Shown here: one piece after another, positions 25,719-33,824 of the stretch
Layout of the letters: each line of letters begins with the position of its first letter
How positions within the stretch are numbered: position 1 is the first letter of the stretch
DNA from: Amycolatopsis coloradensis
Lineage (GTDB): Bacteria; Actinomycetota; Actinomycetes; Mycobacteriales; Pseudonocardiaceae
DNA length: 57,017 nucleotides
Assembly: GCF_001953865.1 (NCBI RefSeq)
Contig: NZ_MQUQ01000030.1
Location: forward strand, 33,945 to 90,961
Reading direction: 5' to 3'
The notes under the pieces: model-generated
Databases searched by the model: none
What the model was told of the DNA's origin: nothing
What the model saw: the letters and a program-made list of their open reading frames with translations, nothing else
Position numbers and translations under genes: made by a program

Positions 25719-26708
25719 TCACGCCGGCAAGATCGCCGCGATCTCCTCGGCGGATTCCGGGCCGAAGGCCTCCTTGAGGCGGCCCAGGACGTCGGTGCGA
25801 TCGAAGGCCCACTCCTGCGTGCCCACGGTCTCCAGCACCAGCACGGCGATCAACGAACCCAGCTGCGCGGCGCGCTCCAGGCTCAGGCCGCCGTCGATAC
25901 CGGCGATGAACCCGGCGCGGAAGCCGTCGCCGACGCCGGTCGGGTCGATCTTGCCGCGTTCGGGGACGGCGCCGATCTGCAATGCGAGGCCGTCCTTGCC
26001 GACGATCTCGACGCCCTTCTCCCCGAGCGTCGTGATCCGCATGCCGACGCGGTCGAGGACGTCCGCCTCGGTCCAGCCGGTCTTCTGGAGCAGCAGTTCC
26101 CATTCGTAGTCGTTGCTGAACAGGTACTTCGCGCCCTCGACGAAGGCGCGCACCTGCTCGCCGTCCATCCGGGCCAGCTGCTGCGAGGGGTCGACGGCGA
26201 AGATATAGCCGCGCTGGCGGCACTCCTCGGCGTGCCGGACCATGCCTTCGGGGTCGTCCGGGCTGATCAGCACGAGCGACAGCTCACCGGCGTGCGCGGC
26301 GACCGGCTCCAGTTCGATGTTGCGTGATTCGGCCATCGCGCCGGCGTAGAAGGTGGCGATCTGGCAGAGGTCCTCGTCGGTGGTGCAGACGAAACGGGCG
26401 GTGTGCGCGACCTCGGAGACCAGCACGCCGGCGGTGTCGACACCGTGCCGTTCGAGCCACGAGCGGTAGTCGGCGAAGTCGGAGCCCACCGCGCCGACCA
26501 GGATCGGCCGCTTGCCGAGGACACCGAGACCGAAGGCGATGTTCGCGCCGATCCCGCCCCGCCGGACGACGAGGTCGTCGGCAAGGAAGCTCAGGGACAC
26601 GCGGTGCAGCTGCTCGGCGACGAGCTGCTCGGCGAACCTGCCCGGGAAGTGCATGAGGTGATCGGTTGCGATACTGCCGGATACCGCGATCCTGGCGCTG
26701 TCTGCCAC
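25719..26708 (-). CDS. adoK: Adenosine kinase / PfkB-family carbohydrate kinase
   Basis: A 329-aa PfkB-family kinase. Early substrate-site motifs (VSGSIATDHLMHFPGRF, RRGGIGANIAFGLGVLG) and the C-terminal signature DPTGVGDGFRAGF, with catalytic Asp in GVGD, are intact. The mycobacterial orthologue at this position is an adenosine kinase that phosphorylates adenosine to AMP, so purine salvage is the best call. Sugar kinase activity cannot be excluded by eye. The GTG start has AAGGAG eight to ten bases upstream. Confidence 0.88.
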   Translation of the reverse strand: MADSARIAVSGSIATDHLMHFPGRFAEQLVAEQLHRVSLSFLADDLVVRRGGIGANIAFGLGVLGKRPILVGAVGSDFADYRSWLERHGVDTAGVLVSEVAHTARFVCTTDEDLCQIATFYAGAMAESRNIELEPVAAHAGELSLVLISPDDPEGMVRHAEECRQRGYIFAVDPSQQLARMDGEQVRAFVEGAKYLFSNDYEWELLLQKTGWTEADVLDRVGMRITTLGEKGVEIVGKDGLALQIGAVPERGKIDPTGVGDGFRAGFIAGIDGGLSLERAAQLGSLIAVLVLETVGTQEWAFDRTDVLGRLKEAFGPESAEEIAAILPA

Positions 26709-26849
26709 CGGTTCTCCTTGATCGGTCGGCCCCGCCGAAACGAGGACGGCTAAGTTACCCGCAGGTCATGCCCCATACGGGTTGCTTCAGGCACGGCCAT
26801 GAACACTACCGGTTGGTAGTGGTGTGCTACTCGAACGTGAGTCATTAAC

Positions 26850-27038
26850 TTGTCGTTCGTGACCACTTCCGCGTATCACCTCGAACCGGAATCGATCGGC
26901 GAACTCATCGCCGATTGCGCCGGCATCCCGTCGTCCCTCCAGGCCGAGAACCTGCCACTGCCCCGGCAGATCGCTCCGGCCTGGACCGTGGACGAGCGGT
27001 GTCTCGCCCAGGTCGCCGATCTGGACGCCTACGTCTGA
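26850..27038 (+). CDS. Small hypothetical protein
   Basis: An open frame of 62 codons from TTG 26850, or 59 codons from GTG 26859, coding for an acidic peptide (LEPESIGELIADCAGIPSSL... ending DERCLAQVADLDAYV). No ribosome site, signal or motif is clear. It does not overlap another gene, its codons are GC-biased at third positions, and a good hairpin terminator follows 35 bp later. These points support a real short gene, possibly leaderless. Its function is unknown. Confidence 0.5.
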   Translation: MSFVTTSAYHLEPESIGELIADCAGIPSSLQAENLPLPRQIAPAWTVDERCLAQVADLDAYV

Positions 27039-27072
27039 TCCCCCCGCGGGCAGCAAGAGCTGCGGGTATGAG

Positions 27073-27112
27073 GAAGGGCCGCGACCTGGTTGAGGTTCGC
27101 GGCCCTTCTTCA
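27073..27112. terminator. Bidirectional terminator upstream of the erpA 3' end
   Basis: Perfect 12-bp arms 27073-27084 and 27097-27108 (GAAGGGCCGCGA and its complement) with a 12-nt loop, followed by TTCAT on the plus strand. It lies between the small gene ending at 27038 and the convergent erpA stop at 27126. Confidence 0.7.
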
Positions 27113-27125
27113 TGTTCGAAGTGCG

Positions 27126-27503
27126 TCAGTGGAAGCTGTCGCCGCAGGCGCAGCTGCCGGTCGCGTCCGGGTTGTCGATCGTGAAGCCCTGCTTCTCGAT
27201 CGAGTCGACGAAGTCGATCACGGCCCGCGACACGTACGGCGCGCTCATCCGGTCGACGGCCACGCGGAGCCCGTCGAAGTCACGGAACAGGTCACCGTCG
27301 AGCGTGCGCTCGTCGAAGAACAGCTGGTAGCGCAGGCCCGCGCACCCACCGGGCTGGACGGCGATGCGCAGGTGCATGTCGTCACGGCCCTCCTGCTCGA
27401 GCAGGGCCTTCGCCTTGACGGCGGCGGCGTCGGTCAACGTGACGCCGTGGGTCTCCACGGCGGTTTCGGCCTGAGCTGCGGCTGCCTGCTCAGCGGTCGT
27501 CAT
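27126..27503 (-). CDS. erpA: Iron-sulfur cluster insertion protein (A-type carrier)
   Basis: A 125-aa HesB/IscA-type protein. ATG 27503 has GGGAGAACC just upstream; a longer frame exists but is unconserved. The three cluster-binding cysteines are visible in GGCAGLRY and in CACGDSFH near the C terminus. It delivers Fe-S clusters to apo-proteins. The Rieske protein and lipoyl synthase encoded in this window are possible clients, which is inference. Confidence 0.93.
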   Translation of the reverse strand: MTTAEQAAAAQAETAVETHGVTLTDAAAVKAKALLEQEGRDDMHLRIAVQPGGCAGLRYQLFFDERTLDGDLFRDFDGLRVAVDRMSAPYVSRAVIDFVDSIEKQGFTIDNPDATGSCACGDSFH

Positions 27504-27647
27504 GGTTCTCCCTCTGGTCGAACTCGCTGCGGGTACTCGTCTTGGCCCTTGGTCCAACACGTCGGAGTCCCGATCTGTTCCCCTCCATGGTGACATATCG
27601 CTCGGCCTGGTGCGTGACACCGTGACGCCTGCAACTACCCTGGTGAG

Positions 27648-28304
27648 GTGAGGTTCCTGCGCCGTAGCACCACAGACTCCGCCACGACCGCCGTCGAAGA
27701 CGTCGACAACGAGACCGTCGAGGTCCAGGCCAAGGCGTATACGCCCGGAAAGGGCAAGGCCACGCCCAAGCGGCGTGAGGCCGAGGCCAAGCGCCGCGGC
27801 CCGGTGGCGCCGCCGCCGACCACCATGCGTGAGGCGATGAAGCGCAACAAGGAACTCCGCAAGTCAGCGAAGGCCGATCCGGAGTACAAGGCGAAGCAGC
27901 GCAACGCCGCCAAGGAACGCCGCGAGAAGATGATGGCGGGCGACGACAAGTACCTGCTCCCGCGTGACCGCGGCCCGGTCAAGGCGTACATCCGTGACCT
28001 GGTCGACTCGCGGCGCAACCTCCTCGGTCTCTTCATGCCCCTCGCGATCCTGGTGTTCGTCGCCCTGTTGGTGCCGTACCCGGACGTCCAGCGCTACGCG
28101 ACGCTGCTGTGCACCGTGATGCTGCTCGGCATGATCGTCGAAGGCGTGCTCAGCGGGCGCCGGATCGCGAAGATGGTCCGCCTGAAGTTCCCGGACGAGA
28201 CGGTCAAGGGCGCGTCGGTCGGCTGGTACTCCTTCATCCGCGCGAGCCAGATCCGCAAACTGCGCGTTCCCAAGCCGCGGGTCAAACCCGGCGACAAGGT
28301 CTGA
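27648..28304 (+). CDS. DUF3043-domain membrane protein
   Basis: A 218-aa protein with a long, strongly basic N-terminal cytoplasmic part (GKATPKRREAEAKRRGP, MKRNKELRKSAKADPEYKAK) and two adjacent helices (LLGLFMPLAILVFVALLVPY, ATLLCTVMLLGMIVEGVLSG). This layout and the R-D-L-V-D-S-R-R-N segment identify the actinobacterial DUF3043 family, whose function is not known. The GTG start fits the family length. A hairpin follows at 28315. Confidence 0.88.
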   Translation: MRFLRRSTTDSATTAVEDVDNETVEVQAKAYTPGKGKATPKRREAEAKRRGPVAPPPTTMREAMKRNKELRKSAKADPEYKAKQRNAAKERREKMMAGDDKYLLPRDRGPVKAYIRDLVDSRRNLLGLFMPLAILVFVALLVPYPDVQRYATLLCTVMLLGMIVEGVLSGRRIAKMVRLKFPDETVKGASVGWYSFIRASQIRKLRVPKPRVKPGDKV

Positions 28305-28314
28305 GCAGGCGAAA

Positions 28315-28345
28315 CCCAGGTCGTTAGCGTGGCTAACGGCCTGGG
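28315..28345. terminator. Stem-loop after the DUF3043 gene
   Basis: Arms 28315-28328 and 28332-28345 (CCCAGGTCGTTAGC and its complement with one mismatch) form a 14-position stem with a GTG loop. It starts 11 bp after the stop and ends 15 bp before the next start. It has no T-run, so it could act as a terminator or as a 5' structure of the reductase mRNA. Confidence 0.55.
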
Positions 28346-28359
28346 GTAGAGTTCCGCTC

Positions 28360-29349
28360 ATGGAGTTTCGACGTCTAGGCCGCAGCGGCCTCAATGTCAG
28401 TGAGATCTCGTACGGCAACTGGCTCACCCACGGGTCCCAGGTGGAAGAGGACCAGGCCCAGTCCTGCATCAAGGCCGCGCTCGACGTCGGCATCACCACC
28501 TTCGACACCGCCGACGTCTACGCCAACACGGCCGCCGAATCGGTGCTCGGCCGCGGGCTCAAGGGCCTGCGCCGCGAAAGCCTGGAGATCTTCACCAAGG
28601 TCTACTGGCCGACCGGCCCCAAGGGCCCCAACGACCAGGGGCTGGGCCGCAAGCACATCATCGAGTCGGCGAACGCTTCGCTGAAGCGGCTCGGCACCGA
28701 CTACGTCGACCTTTACCAGGCGCACCGGTTCGATCGGACCGTCCCGCTCGAAGAGACGTTCCTCGCCTTCGCCGACCTCGTCCGCCAGGGCAAGGCGCTC
28801 TACATCGGCGTCTCGGAGTGGACCGCCGAGCAGATCACCCAGGGCGCGGCGATCGCCCGCGAACTGAAGGTGCCGCTCATCTCGAACCAGCCGCAGTACA
28901 ACGCGCTGTGGCGGGTCATCGAGGCGCAGGTCATCCCGGCGTCCGAGCGTGAGGGCCTCAGCCAGATCGTCTGGTCCCCGATCGCGCAGGGCGTGCTCAC
29001 CGGCAAGTACAAGCCCGGTCAGCCGCTGCCCGCGGGCTCCCGCGCGACCGACGAGAAGGGCGGCGCGAACATGGTCGCCCGCTTCCTCAACGACGACGTC
29101 CTCGAGCGCGTCCAGCGGCTCCGGCCGATCGCGGACAAGGCCGGTCTGTCGCTGGCCCAGCTGTCCGTGGCGTGGGTGCTGCAGAACCCGAACGTCGCTT
29201 CGGCGATCATCGGCGCTTCGCGGCCCGAGCAGGTGCACGAGAACGTGAAGGCGGCCGGGGTGAAGCTGGACGCGGATCTGCTCGCCGCGATCGACGAGGC
29301 CCTCGACGGCGTCGCCGAGACCGACCCCACCCTCACCCGCTCGCCCTGA
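28360..29349 (+). CDS. Aldo/keto reductase
   Basis: A 329-aa NADPH-dependent aldo/keto reductase of the potassium-channel beta-subunit/YghZ-like branch. The barrel motifs GITTFDTADVYANTAAESVL (Asp and Tyr of the catalytic tetrad), the Lys of IFTKVYWPTG and the His of YQAHRFD are present, with the NADPH-binding GASRPEQVHENV near the C terminus. It reduces aldehydes or ketones in the cytosol; the substrate is unknown. It is apparently monocistronic, with palindromes at both ends. Confidence 0.93.
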   Translation: MEFRRLGRSGLNVSEISYGNWLTHGSQVEEDQAQSCIKAALDVGITTFDTADVYANTAAESVLGRGLKGLRRESLEIFTKVYWPTGPKGPNDQGLGRKHIIESANASLKRLGTDYVDLYQAHRFDRTVPLEETFLAFADLVRQGKALYIGVSEWTAEQITQGAAIARELKVPLISNQPQYNALWRVIEAQVIPASEREGLSQIVWSPIAQGVLTGKYKPGQPLPAGSRATDEKGGANMVARFLNDDVLERVQRLRPIADKAGLSLAQLSVAWVLQNPNVASAIIGASRPEQVHENVKAAGVKLDADLLAAIDEALDGVAETDPTLTRSP

Positions 29350-29355
29350 TCCCCC

Positions 29356-29410
29356 CGCGAGTAGTCGACTAAGCGCGGACGCTTTTCCCGCGTTTAGTCG
29401 ACTACTCGCG
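29356..29410. repeat. AGTCGACT-type palindrome
   Basis: Arms 29356-29378 and 29388-29410 (CGCGAGTAGTCGACTAAGCG plus three) pair over 23 positions with one mismatch and a 9-nt loop containing TTTT. It fills the gap between the reductase stop and the convergent gene ending at 29413. It is distinct in sequence from the GTGAAGG family. Confidence 0.8.
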
Positions 29411-29412
29411 TC

Positions 29413-29640
29413 CTAGTCTCCGTGCACGCGGGACTGGTACGCGAGCTGACCGTCGAGGTCGAGGGCGTCCCCCGGCGCGCGGAACGGGTCGATTCCCAGG
29501 CCCCGCAACAATCTGCTCGCGCCGGCGACCCGGTCACCCGTCTGGCCGTCGAGCCGCTCCGGCCGGTGACCCCGCTGGATCAGCAGGCCTTCGACGTCGT
29601 CGATCAACCGGTACGGGTCGTAGACCTGCTGTTCAGGCAT
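29413..29640 (-). CDS. Small hypothetical protein coupled to purC
   Basis: A protein of about 75 aa (MPEQQVYDPYRLIDDVEGLL...) that starts eight bases inside the purC 3' end, so it is translated with purC. GTG 29646, two codons earlier, is an alternative start. It is hydrophilic with no signal, membrane segment or known motif. Coupling to purC suggests a real gene; the function is unknown. Confidence 0.65.
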   Translation of the reverse strand: MPEQQVYDPYRLIDDVEGLLIQRGHRPERLDGQTGDRVAGASRLLRGLGIDPFRAPGDALDLDGQLAYQSRVHGD

Positions 29641-30484
29641 GGCCACCGCCGGGAACCCAGCTGTTCCCGGTGATCCTCTCGTAGACCTCGGTGTAGCGCC
29701 TGCGGGTCGCTTCGACGATCTCGTCCGGGATGGCGGGGCCGGGCGGCGTCTTGTCCCAGCCGGTGCTCGCGGACCAGTCGCGGACGAACTGCTTGTCGAA
29801 CGCGTGCTGCGTGCGGCCGGGCCGCCAGTCGTCGGCGGGCCAGAAACGCGACGAGTCCGACGTGAGGACCTCGTCCCCGAGGGTCAGCACACCGTCGGCG
29901 TCGAACCCGAATTCGATCTTGGTGTCGGCGATGATGATGCCGTTCTTCGCCGCGTGCTCCGCGCCCTTGGTGTAGACCTCGAGCGTCAGGTCGCGGATGC
30001 GGTCCGCGGTCTCCTTGCCGATGTCGTTCACGACGTCGGCGAAGGTCATGAACTCGTCGTGGCCGGTGTCGGAGATCTTCGTGGTCGGCGTGAAGATCGG
30101 CTCGGGCAGCTTGTCCGCCTCGACGAGACCGGCGGGCAGTTCGACGCCCGACACCTTGCCGTCGCGCTGGTACTCACGCATTCCGAGCCCGGTGAGATAA
30201 CCGCGCGCGATGCATTCGACCTGGATCATCTTCAGCGGTTTGCACCGCATGGCGCGGCCGGCGAATTCGGCGGGCACGTCGGTCGTGGAGAGGACGTGGT
30301 TCGGCACCACGCCGGCCATCTTTTCGAACCACCAGGCGGAAAGCTGGTTCAGCAGCGCGCCCTTGTCGGGGATCGAGGTCGGCAGCGAGACGTCGTAGAC
30401 CGAAACACGATCCGACGCGACGAGCAGAATGTCGCCATCGACCTCGTAAAGGTCCCGTACCTTACCCGCGTGAATGTGCTTCAT
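29633..30484 (-). CDS. purC: SAICAR synthetase
   Basis: A 283-aa phosphoribosylaminoimidazole-succinocarboxamide synthase. The start is ATG 30484, overlapping the GntR stop as ATGA; upstream in-frame codons lie inside GntR. It opens with HIHAGKVRDLYEVDGDILLV, includes KPLKMIQVECIARGYLTG, and has the substrate-site IIADTKIEFGFD. It joins CAIR and aspartate with ATP in purine synthesis. The arrangement GntR-purC-small ORF is an operon. Confidence 0.96.
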   Translation of the reverse strand: MKHIHAGKVRDLYEVDGDILLVASDRVSVYDVSLPTSIPDKGALLNQLSAWWFEKMAGVVPNHVLSTTDVPAEFAGRAMRCKPLKMIQVECIARGYLTGLGMREYQRDGKVSGVELPAGLVEADKLPEPIFTPTTKISDTGHDEFMTFADVVNDIGKETADRIRDLTLEVYTKGAEHAAKNGIIIADTKIEFGFDADGVLTLGDEVLTSDSSRFWPADDWRPGRTQHAFDKQFVRDWSASTGWDKTPPGPAIPDEIVEATRRRYTEVYERITGNSWVPGGGHA

Positions 30485-31230
30485 GCCCCGTCCTCGATGT
30501 CGTATTCGTAGAAAACCCATTGGTTCGGCAGCGCCGCGGATTCGCCGTACTCCAGTACGTCGCCTTCCGCGGACAGGAACCTGTTGCGGCTCAACAAGAT
30601 CGCCGAACCCTCGGCCACGCCGAGTTCTGCCGCGTCCTCGGCACCCGCCAGCCCCGCGGCGTGCTGAGAACGAGTCGACGTCAGAACCCGGCCTGTCCGG
30701 TCCGCCACATATTTGACCGTGCCTTCGACTATCCGCACCGGCTCGAACAACAACGGCGCCTTCGCCGCGATCGCGCCGTCGAACCACGAGACGGACGTCG
30801 ACACCGGACGCCCTTCACCCGCGTACGTGGTCCGCCGCCGCCGGATCGCGGGAGCTCCTTCATCGATTCCGAGCGCGCCCGCCACCCGCTCCGGTGCCGG
30901 GACGAGCCCGGCCTCACGGATTTTCGCGTAGTGGCCCGGTGGATAGACCTTGCCGGTTCGCGCGATCGAGATCGTCCGATCGTGCGCGGAGCGGTGCAGT
31001 GATCTGGTCTGCACCACTGTCCCGATGCCGGGAATCGCGCGAACCAGACCTTCGGCCCGAAGCGTCGAGAGCACCTTCATCGCTGTCGCCATCGCGACGT
31101 TCCAGTTTCTGGCGATCTCCCGCGCGGACGGGACCGCGTCACCTTCCTTGAGCCTGCCCGAAACGATGTCGTCGCGAATGTTCCCCGCGATTTGGAGATA
31201 CGGCGGTTCAGGTCGATCGACGGCGGGCAA
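30481..31230 (-). CDS. GntR-family regulator with UTRA domain
   Basis: A 249-aa protein with an N-terminal winged helix (YLQIAGNIRDDIVSGRLKEG ... PSAREIARNWNVAMATAMKV) and a C-terminal UTRA ligand-binding domain of the HutC subgroup. It has a TTG start with GAGGAG upstream. It is translationally coupled to purC, so it may tune purine synthesis; that is inference. Four CTAGYAC motifs lie in the 170-bp divergent region upstream and are candidate operators. Confidence 0.9.
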   Translation of the reverse strand: MPAVDRPEPPYLQIAGNIRDDIVSGRLKEGDAVPSAREIARNWNVAMATAMKVLSTLRAEGLVRAIPGIGTVVQTRSLHRSAHDRTISIARTGKVYPPGHYAKIREAGLVPAPERVAGALGIDEGAPAIRRRRTTYAGEGRPVSTSVSWFDGAIAAKAPLLFEPVRIVEGTVKYVADRTGRVLTSTRSQHAAGLAGAEDAAELGVAEGSAILLSRNRFLSAEGDVLEYGESAALPNQWVFYEYDIEDGA

Positions 31231-31264
31231 GGTGACTCCTCACAAGGTCGCGCGGTGCGCACAA

Positions 31265-31357
31265 GCGTTCTAGCACACCAATGGGCTAGCACCAAGGATC
31301 CTGCTCACACCCCATTATTACGTACTAGTACAGATTCTGGACGGTGCTCTAGTACAC
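31265..31357. promoter_or_regulatory. Candidate GntR operator cluster (four CTAGYAC sites)
   Basis: CTAGCAC occurs at 31270 and 31286, and CTAGTAC at 31325 and 31349. The third lies inside the perfect palindrome GTACTAGTAC (31322-31331). All lie between the divergent starts of the GntR gene and the gene at 31400. A CTAG core is rare in GC-rich DNA and HutC-type regulators often bind such palindromes, so I read these as autoregulatory operators. That is inference. Confidence 0.5.
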
Positions 31358-31399
31358 CTGTTACTCTCCGCAGAGTTCCCAAACCCGTTGGGGGGCTCG

Positions 31400-31804
31400 A
31401 TGAACCATCTGAGCATCGACGAACTGCTCGAGGAGCTTCGGAGACGCCGGTGGGTTGTCTACATCTTCGGCCCCCGGGAGGAACCGGAGGTCTGCGCCGC
31501 GGTGTTCCAGTGGGACACCTGTGCCGACGTCCTGATCCTCCGCGGTGAGGAACGGGCGACCGCCTTCCGCGTCACGACGCTGCCCGACACGGACGTCTTC
31601 CATCCGGCGCTCGTCTCCTGGCAGTACCACTCGACGGCCGACTGGACGCTGCGCGCGGTGCTCACCATCCCGCCGCCCGGCGACGCCGCCGCTCCGATCC
31701 AGTTGCTGCAACCACATCCGGACTGCGTGATCCCGATGGAGTCGCGCAATCCGGTCACCGTCCTGCCCGCCAACGGAACCACGGCCGACCAGGGAGATCC
31801 CTAA
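31400..31804 (+). CDS. Hypothetical protein
   Basis: A 134-aa soluble protein (MNHLSIDELLEELRRRRWVV...). ATG 31400 is chosen because GGGGGG lies four bases upstream. The middle is strand-rich (YIFGPREEPEVCAAVFQWD, CADVLILRGEERATAFRVTT) and the C terminus is Pro-rich. No known domain is recognised. It is divergent from the GntR-purC operon and may be under GntR control. Its stop overlaps the convergent IspD-family gene by four bases. Confidence 0.7.
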   Translation: MNHLSIDELLEELRRRRWVVYIFGPREEPEVCAAVFQWDTCADVLILRGEERATAFRVTTLPDTDVFHPALVSWQYHSTADWTLRAVLTIPPPGDAAAPIQLLQPHPDCVIPMESRNPVTVLPANGTTADQGDP

Positions 31805-32508
31805 CCTCGGCCGATCACCTGCTCGGCGACAACGAGGTCGTGCGGGTAGGTGATCTTGAGGTTCTCCGCGCTGCCTGGAACCCACCGCACCGGTAGCGCG
31901 GAGAACCTTTCCATGCACGAAGACGTGTCCGTGCCGACGAAACCCTCGCGTTCGGCCGTTTCGTACGCCTCCAGCAACGGAGCGGCGCGGAAACCTTGCG
32001 GCGTCTGCACCCGGATCGCGCCGGGCAGCGCGCCGGAAACACTGTCACCGTCCACGCGCACGATGTCGTCGGCCGCGACCCCCGGCACCGCTCCCCCGTA
32101 CCGCCGGGTGTCGGCGAGGACGTCCGCGATCAGTTCCGGGGTGACGAGCGGACGGGCCGCGTCATGCAACAGCACCGCGTCGATCTCGCCGCTCTCGATG
32201 CGGGAAGTCAAGTGCCGCAAGGCGTTCAGCTCCGAACCCTGACGCGTCGCGCCGCCGTGCACGAGTTCGACCTCACCCGGATGCGAGGCGAGCACCTCTT
32301 GCGCGAGCCCGGTGTCCTGCGGCCGGATCACCAGCACGAGCACGTCGATACCGGGCACGCGGGCGAAGGCGTCGAGCGACCACGCGACGACCCGCCTGCC
32401 CGCGACCGGCAGGTAAACCTTGTTGAGCTTGGCGCCGACCCGGGTACCCGCTCCGCTCGCGAGCACCACCCCGGCGGCCTTCGTCTGAGCCACAGGCAAC
32501 TCTGGCAC
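31801..32508 (-). CDS. ispD: IspD-family cytidylyltransferase
   Basis: A 235-aa nucleotidyltransferase. The N-terminal LASGAGTRVGAKLNKVYLPV keeps the Arg and Lys of the family signature but has Asn where most IspD have Pro before the Lys. LHDAARPLVTPELI, QTPQGFRAAPLLEAY, TDTSSCMER and ENLKITYPHDL all match IspD. IspD makes CDP-methylerythritol in the MEP isoprenoid pathway. No ispF is adjacent, so this could be a second, paralogous copy with another substrate. GTG 32508 is the likely start. Confidence 0.8.
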   Translation of the reverse strand: MPELPVAQTKAAGVVLASGAGTRVGAKLNKVYLPVAGRRVVAWSLDAFARVPGIDVLVLVIRPQDTGLAQEVLASHPGEVELVHGGATRQGSELNALRHLTSRIESGEIDAVLLHDAARPLVTPELIADVLADTRRYGGAVPGVAADDIVRVDGDSVSGALPGAIRVQTPQGFRAAPLLEAYETAEREGFVGTDTSSCMERFSALPVRWVPGSAENLKITYPHDLVVAEQVIGRG

Positions 32509-32561
32509 AGGCGGGTCGGTAGGTTGGGTGCGGCCACCAAAGCGATCCGAAGGGCAAGGCG

Positions 32562-33638
32562 TTGGACGACGAAATCCTCGAGTTCGCCGAAGCAGAGCAG
32601 CCTGATGAACACGCGCGCTCGGCGGCGATCGCCCTGCACTCGAAACTGATCAAACCCGCGGGGTCGCTGGGCAGGCTCGAAGAACTGGGCGTGTGGGTCG
32701 CGGCTTGCCAGGGCCACTCCCCGCCGCGCCCGTTCACGCGGCCGCGGGTCGTGGTGTTCGCCGGAGACCACGGCGTCGCCGCGAAGGGCGTCTCGGCGTA
32801 CCCAAGCGAGGTCACCGCGCAACTGGTCGGCAGCATGCTGACCGGCGGCGCCGCCATCAACGTGCTGGCCGCTTCGGCGGGCGCGAGCGTGCGCGTCGTC
32901 GACATGGCCGTCGACAGCGACGCCTCGGCGACGCGGTCGATCGGCGAGTTCAAGGTGCGGCGCGGGTCCGGCTCGATCGACGTCGAAGACGCGCTGACCG
33001 ACGACGAAGCGCGTGCCGCCGTCCGCGCGGGCCGCGCGATCGCCGACGCCGAGGTCGACGGCGGGGCCGACCTGCTCATCGCGGGCGACCTCGGGATCGG
33101 GAACAGCACCCCCGCCTCGGTACTGGTCGCGGCGCTGACCGGCAGCGAACCGGTGGCCGTGGTCGGCCGCGGTTCGGGGATCGACGACAACGCCTGGATG
33201 CGCAAGGCCGCCGTGGTCCGGGACGCGCTGCGGCGGGCCAGGACCGTGCTGGCCGATCCGGTCGCGCTGCTGCGCACCGCCGCCGGCGCCGACATCGCCG
33301 CGATGGCGGGCTTCCTCGCGCAGGCCTCGCTCCGGAAGACGCCGGTGCTCCTGGACGGCCTCGTCGCCAGTGCGGCCGCACTGGTCGCCGAGGAACTCGT
33401 CCCCGGCGCGCGGCAATGGTGGGCCGCGGGTCAGCGCGGCGGCGAACCCGCGCACGCGCTGGCGCTGGAGCACCTCGACCTGGACCCGATCCTGGATCTG
33501 GACGTGCGCCTCGGCGAGGGGACGGGCGCGGTCGCGGCGCTGCCGCTGGTGTTCATGGCGACGCGCGTCCTCGCCGAGATGGCGACGCACGAGCAGGCCG
33601 GGGTGAGCGGGCCGCTGATCGAGGCGCCCGCCTCCTGA
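32562..33638 (+). CDS. cobT: Nicotinate-nucleotide--dimethylbenzimidazole phosphoribosyltransferase
   Basis: A 358-aa CobT of normal length with a TTG start. Typical motifs are KPAGSLGRLEELGVWVAACQ, FAGDHGVAAKGVSAYPSEVT, GIGNSTPASVL and the C-terminal LGEGTGAVAALPLV with the catalytic Glu. It activates the lower ligand of cobalamin as alpha-ribazole phosphate. cobU and cobS, often adjacent in mycobacteria, are missing here. It is divergent from the IspD-family gene. Confidence 0.95.
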   Translation: MDDEILEFAEAEQPDEHARSAAIALHSKLIKPAGSLGRLEELGVWVAACQGHSPPRPFTRPRVVVFAGDHGVAAKGVSAYPSEVTAQLVGSMLTGGAAINVLAASAGASVRVVDMAVDSDASATRSIGEFKVRRGSGSIDVEDALTDDEARAAVRAGRAIADAEVDGGADLLIAGDLGIGNSTPASVLVAALTGSEPVAVVGRGSGIDDNAWMRKAAVVRDALRRARTVLADPVALLRTAAGADIAAMAGFLAQASLRKTPVLLDGLVASAAALVAEELVPGARQWWAAGQRGGEPAHALALEHLDLDPILDLDVRLGEGTGAVAALPLVFMATRVLAEMATHEQAGVSGPLIEAPAS

Positions 33639-33648
33639 CGCGCTTCTG

Positions 33649-33757
33649 CCCCTGCCGCAAGTAGCCCTCTAGTTGCGGTCGGGGCCTGTGCGGGCTTAAG
33701 CGCCGTGAAGGCCTCCTTCCTACGCTCAAGGTAGGGAAGGAGGCCTTCACGGCGCTT
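33649..33757. repeat. Two inverted repeats between cobT and ilvE
   Basis: The first (arms 33649-33660 and 33673-33684, ten of twelve pairs) contains CCTCTAGTTGCGGT, also present in the palindrome at 44461. The second (arms 33698-33723 and 33731-33757) is a GTGAAGG-family member: AAGCGCCGTGAAGGCCTCCT continues for six bases and pairs perfectly except for one bulged base. Both lie between the convergent cobT and ilvE. The following 67 bases to ilvE show nothing else. Confidence 0.8.
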
Positions 33758-33824
33758 TCGCCGGGTCACGGCCGGGTCACCGCCTCTGGATGGGAGCGAG
33801 CCTGCCCGCGGATGAGGCCGGGAC

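Noticed and set aside
30485..30787. Longer N-terminus for purC
   Set aside because: The extension is antisense-like sequence inside the GntR gene; ATG 30484 overlaps the GntR stop and begins the family sequence.
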